Assembly (NCBI GenBank): GCA_034231615.1 | Contig: CM067322.1 | Span: 53,222,118 to 53,286,117 of the forward strand | DNA length: 64,000 nucleotides | Reading direction: 5' to 3' | DNA from: Meghimatium bilineatum | Lineage: Eukaryota; Mollusca; Gastropoda; Stylommatophora; Philomycidae | In this document: piece by piece, positions 56,664 through 64,000 of the stretch | Layout: the number at the start of each line of letters is the position of its first letter | Numbering within the stretch: the stretch's first letter is position 1 | Notes under the pieces: generated by a model | The model's input: only the letters and a program-made list of their open reading frames with translations | What the model was told of the DNA's origin: nothing | The model's database searches: none | Position numbers and translations under genes: made by a program

Positions 56664-57035
56664 TCTTGATTAGAAACTGGCCTCACAGCACGTGGGGCAT
56701 TCCCATAAGTGCTCCGTCCTCTTTTCCAGCAGCCATTCGACTTGATGGTGTTTCGAGTCTAATGCCGCCGAAACAGAAGTCGACATCAGGACACAACTCT
56801 GGCCCTTGCGACAGGTTTCTTTGTTGTTCCGCCCACCCACGTCGTGTCCGTAACTAGTTCAAGCACAACGTCGGCCTGTCGGAACAACATGGTAACTGTT
56901 ATCGAAGGTTACGACTACGGGATTGTATAGATGACGTGCCATGAAGCTTCTATAAGAAGATAACCTCAATATAAAGGCATGCTATCTACTAGGGTTTTCT
57001 GTTGCATGGTTGGTTTGTCTAGTGAGCCATTGGTG
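56664..57035 (+). repeat. Dispersed repeat G, copy 2
   Basis: Inverted match of 13256-13630 from AGAAACTGGCCTCACAGCAC to GTCTAGTGAGCCATTGG. Confidence 0.8.
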
Positions 57036-57284
57036 AGACCCACAGACGCAACTGCATGCGCATTATTATCATTATTTGACATTACATGTGAAAGAAGGTT
57101 TGCCCGTAAATAATATTCTAGCAAAAAAAACTAACCATTCGGAAGGTATGAAGTCCACACCAGTATGCAGTGGCCTACCAGACCATCCGCCACGTAAAAA
57201 CATGACCCAACATATAACATGTTTATATAGTGAGGCTTTTCTCTTACCGAAGCCCAACAGCATTTTATCTATGACAGAAGTTGA

Positions 57285-57466
57285 CAAACCTGTTTGGGTC
57301 AGCGGGCCGGATAAAATTTTAGGGATAAAATTAATATTTTAACAAATAATCATTATTAGCCCTAATCAGTGCTTTCTGAGCTCGTGACCAGTGCATTCAG
57401 TAATACAAAATAGTCTGGCGGGCCAGTAAAAATTGTTTTACTTGAGGGTCCGTATTTTGTCCAACA
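57285..57466 (+). mobile_element. Possible hAT-type terminus
   Basis: GGGCCGGATAAAATTTT and GGCGGGCCAGTAAAAATTGT lead to GAGGGTCCGTATTTTGTCCA and end ACACTG at about 57466. The reverse complement of this end, CAGTGTTGGACAAAATACGG, has the CAGNGNTGG.CAA form of many hAT inverted repeats. No opposite end was identified. Confidence 0.45.
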
Positions 57467-57710
57467 CTGATCTATATAATTCTGTTCTTAGTCGCTCTGA
57501 GAAGGAGAATTCTTCTCCAAAAATTGCACACAAATAATAATCTTCTGCATATAAAACTATATATTAAAAAAACTCTTTAGAAACTTCCAACTTCACAAAA
57601 GGATACTTATTCTTTAGTGTTCTTCTGTAATTCTTCGATAAAATCACATCTTAATATTTTTTCACTATTTTCGCTCATTGTCCAAAATAAACTTTCAATC
57701 TGATGAGCAC
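57467..57710. other. Unassigned AT-rich stretch
   Basis: Nothing recognised. Confidence 0.5.
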
Positions 57711-57724
57711 TGATTTATGTCATA

Positions 57725-58006
57725 GTAGTAAGTAAGTAAAGTAACCCATATCATTTATTAATGCCGTAAGGGTGTAAGATGTTAGCGATCTCACATTTCA
57801 CAGGCTCTGCAAATGAGGGCGGTAGCCATCTCCTCTCCCTCGCAGTCTTTACTTCCCGGATTAATCCGGTACCCATTTAAGGCTGGGTCGACCTGGGAGC
57901 CGTTGCGATCTGAAAACATTTCCGCCTCAACTGGGGAATGAACCCAGGACCACTCATATGCGAAGCCAGTGCGCTAACCACTGCACTAACGCGGCTCCCA
58001 TAAGTA
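57725..58006 (-). mobile_element. SINE A with perfect 14-bp target duplication
   Basis: Full length on the minus strand. Flanked by TGATTTATGTCATA at 57711-57724 and 58007-58020, with seven extra bases (about 58000-58006) between the GGGAGCCGCG head and the duplication. Confidence 0.95.
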
Positions 58007-58020
58007 TGATTTATGTCATA

Positions 58021-58689
58021 CTCGAAACTGAATGAATATAGATAGATATATTATATTTGATGTTATTAAAGTTCCCATATATTTGAATATGCTGATTTAC
58101 TTTACATTGGTTACATCTACTTTGATGTTCCACCCACTCATTAAGAGATTTTAACATTCTTCTGCAATGTTATTTATCATTATTTGTAACTGTTGTTAAT
58201 TTCCAGCTATCAAAACTGTATCATTGGTTTATCCCTGGTTGTTTATATTATATCCTCCATGCGACATTTCTGGCATATCAGAAACAGCCCAATTGCATAT
58301 AAGAAGTAAATAACTACCGCTTGTGATACTTAGGGATCTAAATATCTTAGTCCTGCATAATTGGACACCTCCCTTGGATTTCAACGAATGCATGATCGGT
58401 TGCCTCATTTATTCCAGAGACAATGAGGACAATATGTTGTTATGGACAAATCTAACAAGAGAGAAAGTTTCGCATGGGAGCAGAAGCTCGTGGCTCCAAA
58501 TCTGCATATTGCCTACGGGTAAAAAATTAACAAAATTCTAAAATGAACCCACTCTGAAGTATGATATTTCTTCACAAAACGTTGGATACCCCTGAGAGTT
58601 GGAGTTTTCTGTATATGAAATGAAGCTCTGGAGAAAGAACCCCATTTAACAATGGAGAATCTGTTGTCATTCTTCGGATCGAAACAACA
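58021..58689. other. Unassigned stretch
   Basis: The 72-codon frame at 58323-58541 has no recognised domain. Confidence 0.4.
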
Positions 58690-58872
58690 ATAACAATGAC
58701 AACAAAAATCCACATTCCTAGGCCTACCCAGAAAACGAGCATTGGCACCACCGTTTTAATAGGTATATCACTGGATGTATTCCTTTATTTTCATTGTTGC
58801 AAACCTCGACACCTAGGTTATCTTGTCAAAAAGCTAGTGCCTTATACACTACACCACCACGGCTCACACAAT
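58690..58872 (-). repeat. Possible tRNA-derived SINE
   Basis: Minus strand begins GAGCCGTGGTGGTGTAGTGT (A-box-like) and continues to GGTGTCGAGGTTTGC (B-box-like), then about 100 bp to a TTGTTATTGTTGTTTCG region. Single copy in the window. Confidence 0.4.
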
Positions 58873-59539
58873 CTCTATATATCAATATAGTATAGCACAA
58901 ACCGGAGACTCAATATAGAGTTAATTCTTTGTTAAACCTTAACGTTGCACATCTCTAAAATGGTTGAGTATTGTAAGGCTGCAGGGTCAACTAAGGTATG
59001 TATACCTTTGTATTTTATACCGATTCGGATTGCTAAGAATAAGTGTTTTACCTGAGCAGATGTTTGCATTTAAACACCGGGACTATGTAGAAAAATATTG
59101 TTTGCACCTGAGTGTGACAACTGAACTTTATAAAAGAGACGTGTACATGAGTACATTTTTTATCCTGTTTTTTTTTTCCTTTTTTTCTCCCAGGTAAACG
59201 AGTAGGTGTTCTTGTTGCGTCAGAAAACTGTTGGTTTGGGATGCTGTCAAGTCACTGTGTAGGTAGGTATTGTAGGTGTCGTGTAGAATGTAAGATATGA
59301 TTTAGGAAAAGAGTAGTAAATTCTTGTAGTGCGCATGAGATCAAGACTATGTGAGAGTGTAGTATAATGATGTACTGGTAAGACTTTGGTACGTGTGGAA
59401 ATGCGGCGTAATTTGGGCAGGGGTCTAAGTTAAAGGAAATCGATAATAGGAACTAACTGCGGCAACTATTAAGTGAGAGAGCAATAAAGATTAATTGTAA
59501 TATATTGTTGTTATATGTGACATATAAAATAAGAGAGAA
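58873..59539. other. Unassigned stretch
   Basis: Nothing recognised. Confidence 0.45.
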
Positions 59540-59774
59540 ATGAGAGTAATGCGCAGCTACATGTCAAGTGGTATGAGAATAATGCGTAGTTATATTTTAG
59601 ATGATATGAGAGTAATGCGTAGTTATATGTCAGGTGGTATGAGAGTAATGCGCAGAGCTATTTGTCAGATGATATGACACTAATGCGCAGAGCTATCTGT
59701 CAGGTGGTATAAAAATAATGCGCAGTTATATGTCAGGTGGTATGAGATTAATGCGCTGCTATATGTCAGGTGGT
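59540..59774. repeat. 33-bp satellite, about 7 units
   Basis: Unit ATGAGAGTAATGCGCAGTTA followed by TATGTCAGGTGGT. Confidence 0.95.
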
Positions 59775-60310
59775 AACAGTGAACGTGTTAGATACAGGAA
59801 AGGAACATTAGGAATACACACAATAATTGGAAAGAAGTTTTCTAAATGAAAACAAATAAACAAATCGACCAAGTGTTTAATATATACCGTGTTATAAATT
59901 AAATAAATAAAAGAGACAAAATGAATGCACAAACAGGACAGCATAAGAGATTGTTGATTACTGTGCAACTATGCAAGCTTTTCTGGTTCGAGTATACACT
60001 AAGGCAAGGTTTAGTTTTAAAGTTCATTATAAAATAAATATTGGAGAAATAATGGAGAAACAGATTTAGAAAATATAGGATTCTCAATATCAATGACTGG
60101 GCAGGATTAGTTCTTACAAATAATTACTAATGAGTGACAACACAGACATTGCTAGGCTTTTGTGATGTTTCTGAATTGACACATCTACAATCCTAGCAGA
60201 TTACGCCTCATGATGACGGCGACAGCTGTAAATGAGAAACATACATCTATATATGAAGCTGTGAATGTAATTAGGTTTGTATTTCTTTATAATTGATAGA
60301 CATATATTCA
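59775..60310. other. Unassigned AT-rich stretch
   Basis: Nothing recognised. Confidence 0.45.
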
Positions 60311-60560
60311 TCCTTTGCATTCGTTCTCACATTCCTGCAGATATAGTTCGGAGAATTAAATACGTTATCGTAATTTACAGCTTGACTGCGATATCTGCCC
60401 TTTTGGTCATGACAAATTCGACTGCAGCATAGCATTGGGTCACCTTGATCCTCTATGCGATTGTGCAGCACATTCCACCTACAAATCCTAGTCACTTCTT
60501 ACGATGTGCATGCTACGGAACAGTGTAGCTATTCTTTAATCCTCTTTCGTCAACACAAGA
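60311..60560 (-). mobile_element. SINE D, diverged copy
   Basis: Retains GAACGAATGCAAAGGA at the tail, AAATCGAACTATATCTGCAG-like body and GCACATCGTAAGAAGTGACT. Confidence 0.8.
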
Positions 60561-61844
60561 GTGATACAAAAAATTAATAAACAAACATCTCGTAGTTTTC
60601 CTTGGTTACATTGTGTATACTCTATGTTCAAAGCCAGTAAAGATCACCGGAAACGTCAAATTCTACACGTTAAAGAGATTATTCCCAATTTAACCCACTG
60701 GTCTTATTTTGTCGATGTCTTTCTGTCTATGATATTCTTAGAAACTTTCTATAACATTTGTTTTATATGTTGTTACTTTCTTTTCTATTCCAGATGTCAT
60801 TCCTATATTATATTCTGTATAAGAAATTCATTTTGAACTATTCGTGCTTAGTTAGGCCATAAGTATTTTAAGTAACCTTGTCATAGCTATTTAGAGCGGC
60901 ACGACCTATGCTGAACTTCGCACCGCGACCAAATTCCTGTGAATTGTGACTATATGTCTGACTTACTCGTCTCTCTATCACACAAGCAGCACATAAACTC
61001 GTAAGCGCATACAGTTCTTAGTAGTGGAAAATATTTGTGATACATGTATCTTCTCTAATGGCATGCACTTAATACTTAACATTTCGACAATTTGTTTTGT
61101 AGTTCTAGTCACGATAGATGCATCTGGTGACAGTTTTTATTTGACAGCAAGTCAAAATATGTGTTCCAAATTTAAACGGAGCGAAAGCGAACGAACATAA
61201 TCACTAGTTGAACGTAAAAATCGAAATATGTGCAGCTCGACTAAAAACTTCCAGCACGGAGGTTGACAATTACAACTGAAATCTATAACAGCCACTTGCC
61301 TGGAAACACTAAGGGTATCTTAGTTAAGAAGTTTGAAACATTAGACTAGGATATTTGAGGCCGAGCGTAGAGAAATAAATGCACAGCATTGTCTGAGAGG
61401 TTGCTTGTATTCGCATTAGTCTATTTTCTTGATAGGCTTGAGGGTAAATTAATTGAGAATAATTTTTTTAAAGGAATCGTTCTGGCACTATGACCCTATG
61501 ACTCTAAACCGATGACCCTAAGATATCAGTTCGACAAGATTCCCAGTAGAATTTTGACTACAAAACGGATCTTCATTGTATCTCTCTTGTCCATGCAACA
61601 ATTGCGTGACAATATCTCTATTCGATCCTAGAATCGTTTTACATTAAACCTGTGCTATTTTGAATTTTTTTTACTAACATATCAGATTTTGGCAAAAATT
61701 GTATTCGATTTTAATTATTTTGCTTGTGGCAGGTTTTGACTGTCTACAAGAATATCATTTGTGTTTCTACTCTTTTCTTGACGTTATCCCCGTAATCTAA
61801 ACAGAATAAAAAAGAAATAACAAGTTTGGTAACTCGATAATGAA
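60561..61844. other. Unassigned AT-rich stretch
   Basis: A 91-codon frame (60561-60836) is rich in hydrophobic residues but is not recognised; no other structure seen. Confidence 0.4.
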
Positions 61845-62330
61845 ATTTGCTAATCTCTGGAAATACAGTATTTTGCTAATATCTGGAAATACAGGATTTT
61901 GCTAATCTCTGGAAATACATGATTCTGATAATCTCTGGAAATACAGTATTTTGCTAATCTCTGCAAATACAGTATTTTGCTAATCACTGGAAATACAGTA
62001 TTTTGCTAATCACTGGAAATACATTATTTTGCTAATCACTGGAAATACAGTATTTTGCTAATCACTGGAAATACAGTATTTTGCTAATCACTGGAAATAC
62101 ATTATTATGCTAATCACTGGAAATACAGTATTTTGCTAATCACTGGAAATACAGTATTTTGATAATCTCTGCAAATACAGTATTTTGCTAATCACTGGAA
62201 ATACAGTATTTTGCTAATCTCTGCAAATACAGTATTTTGCTAATCACTGGAAATACACGACTTCATTAATCACTGGAATCAAAGGATTTTTCTAATCACT
62301 GGAAAAAAAGTATTTCAGTGATTAGCAGAA
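61845..62330. repeat. 26-bp satellite, about 18 units, ending in an inverted unit
   Basis: Unit TTTGCTAATCACTGGAAATA followed by CAGTAT. The last unit is in reverse orientation: CTAATCACTG (62292-62301) faces CAGTGATTAG (62316-62325), a perfect 10-bp stem with a 14-base loop. Confidence 0.96.
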
Positions 62331-63020
62331 ATTCGTTACCCTATTTCCAGGTTCTAGTGTCATTTAGTGCAGATTTGCTGCAGTTGTTACGTCATCTATT
62401 CAATGATCAGTTGCATCAACCACAATATGAAATACTATTAGGGATAAGCCAGCAGGACTATTCAGAAGCAGGACTTTCTGGTAACTAAAATGTTTTTCTT
62501 TTCCAGCATGTCATTTCACACTTGACGAGCTTTCTTTGTTGTATTTTGAGAGATATTATACCTGGCACTCATAAAACAGTGTTGCTATGAAAATGTTCTT
62601 ATCATTTGTCGTTTCACGTTCATATAGATCTTATCGAAATTTTATCCTCCGTGGTGTCTATTCTTAACTGTTTATCCAAAAATAGCAAATTAGCTAGCAT
62701 TTCTTACTACATTCTTATCATCCTTCTACAGCTGCAGCTTATTTGACATTGATGTTGAACACTGATTACATTGTGTAGTCATTAGAAAGGCTTTACGAAA
62801 TCCATTAGGTAATTATAATAATAATTAAAACATCGACACTGCATCATACGAGCGCTGTTGCTCAGAAACGTCCAGTGATGCGCAGCACCTCCAGCAAAGG
62901 TGCTAGCATCGATGAGAGGTTTCAAATTTCTGAAGCACAACGATAATGTGCTGCCCGAAAAGACTGAGCAAACTCACAAACGTCCGATTCTGACTATACG
63001 TGTCTTAAATATGATAGGGG
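62331..63020. other. Unassigned stretch
   Basis: Nothing recognised. Confidence 0.45.
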
Positions 63021-63140
63021 GTTCTTCTTCTTCAGCGTTCGCTCACATATAACCACAACGAATATATCGTGTGATTTACGCTGGGAGCGTGAATTACGTT
63101 TTGCTGCAGGGGATTCTATACCAAAATTATAGTTTACAGT
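63021..63140 (-). mobile_element. Repeat family E, copy 3
   Basis: Minus strand ends TGAGCGAACGCTGAAGAAGA and contains TCACGCTCCCAGCG, shared with copy 1 at 4381-4440. Confidence 0.7.
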
Positions 63141-63509
63141 CATCTTTGCATTCAACAGAGAAATGCAATAATACGAATCTGAAATTTTTGTCATTATCGC
63201 CTGCAATGGACGAATGTTAATAATAATAAATGATAGCCATCCGTCACGTTTAATAATGAAAACAATCTCAGACGTGTTGCTCGGACGTATTGTTGCATGT
63301 ATGTGGTGTATGCGAAGATTACAAAATAGTCACATAGTATATAATCCCCTCCTGCTAGATTAGGGATACTTATAGTCTGAGCTGGATATATATGTTTGCT
63401 TTTCTTCTGGTAGACACGTTTTATCTGTGCCTTTGATGCTCTTCACCAGCACTTTTGATGATGATTTGAACGAATATGAGCAATAGATTTCCAAGTTCAT
63501 TAAATATCT
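63141..63509. other. Unassigned stretch
   Basis: Nothing recognised. Confidence 0.45.
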
Positions 63510-63650
63510 ATCTCTTGTGTGGGGGTACGTTTCTTTCAACCGCAGATGTGAATCCACTTCAGGTATATCATAGATTAAAGACCATTACAGAATGGATTCC
63601 GCGATTCAGGTAGCCCTACCATCATTACCTCCGATATATTAATAGCGAGA
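63510..63650. repeat. Dispersed repeat family C
   Basis: GGTACGTTTCTTTCAACCGC, then AATCCACTTCAGGTATATCA and CATTACCTCCGATA; matches 890-1010 and 37415-37545. Confidence 0.6.
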
Positions 63651-63844
63651 ATATTGAAGCTTTGTAGAAACACAGATCGCGTCCTAGATTCGCGTCCTCT
63701 GTCCACCGGTCAATCTTTTGCCCTTAAGGAACTCATCAAGCATCAGCTGTTTTGACATGTTTTTATCAAGCATGCATACCACATGTTCGTCCATAACAGA
63801 TGCGCTTCTTCATTCAGTACCAGTATACAGGTTATTTTATTCAA

Positions 63845-64000
63845 CATCATGGATATCAATGTAAACAGAAAGGTCAAACAATAAATTTGAATACTTAGGA
63901 GCAAACATCAACGGTGCAGGAGACTGCATGGCAGAAATAAGGAAGAGATTGGCAATGGCATATTGCAAAATAACACGGCTGAAAAACATATGGAAAGACA
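63845..64000 (+). mobile_element. RTE-like LINE reverse transcriptase fragment, runs off the window
   Basis: Plus strand: FEYLGANINGAGDCMAEIRK, then RLAMAYCKITRLKNIWKD to the last base. This is the 'FKYLG..I...G.C..EI..R..MA...L..IWK' segment that follows the catalytic FADD in RTE-like proteins (compare 30640-30760). Upstream sequence (INVNRK) is frameshifted. Confidence 0.82.

Overview
This is an AT-rich stretch (roughly 35% GC by eye) of an animal nuclear genome in which I can recognise no host gene. It is made of decayed transposable elements, tRNA-derived SINEs and minisatellite arrays, separated by AT-rich sequence that I cannot assign. The mix of RTE-like, I/jockey-like and other non-LTR retrotransposons, several tRNA-headed SINE families, a hAT transposon, a possible Penelope-like remnant and very many 26-55 bp tandem arrays suggests a lophotrochozoan invertebrate, most likely a mollusc. 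That is an inference from repeat style; the species cannot be named from the sequence alone. Most reading frames here are retrotransposon pieces or open only because a tandem-repeat period is divisible by three.

Layout. 1-10 kb: three small satellites, two copies of SINE family B, a GC-richer composite repeat (4.36-5.11 kb), a LINE 3' tail, and an intact SINE A with perfect target-site duplication (8.9-9.2 kb). 10.8-14.2 kb: an old, complete hAT-type DNA transposon with both ends, a decayed 8-bp target duplication and a broken transposase, itself invaded by a LINE tail and another repeat. 14.5-16.6 kb: three different satellites side by side. 16.8-18.8 kb: LINE tails, one split by a 31-bp satellite. 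19.8-22.9 kb: a cluster of SINE D copies, two of them head to head. 24.6-29.9 kb: more SINEs, a 47/55-bp satellite and LINE tails. 30.1-31.2 kb: the best-preserved coding piece, an RTE-like reverse transcriptase with a single nonsense codon. 31.4-40.3 kb: LINE 3' pieces of at least five lineages. 41.15-41.52 kb: a short element with inverted arms and an 18-bp direct repeat, carrying a hammerhead-like, Penelope-style motif. 42.4-43.8 kb: satellites. 44.6-47.7 kb: a long I/jockey-like LINE relic with endonuclease, reverse transcriptase and RNase H, with a SINE A in its 3' end. 48.6-58 kb: SINE A and D copies, a second RNase H LINE meeting an RTE-like element 3' end to 3' end, and a possible second hAT terminus. 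59.5-64 kb: two satellites, SINE fragments and an RTE-like piece running off the window.

The elements relate to one another as autonomous and parasitic partners. SINE D, its short form D' and the composite family E all end in the same module (GCGAACGCAGAAGAAG-like, then GAA repeats), which suggests one shared LINE machinery whose master copy is not in this window. SINE A uses a different tail (TTACTTTAC) and several copies keep perfect 11-14 bp target duplications. Nothing seen is clearly a new functional system. The items most worth checking are the shared SINE tail module, the hammerhead-like short element, the extra 5' bases on SINE A copies, and the satellites embedded in or ending inside other elements.
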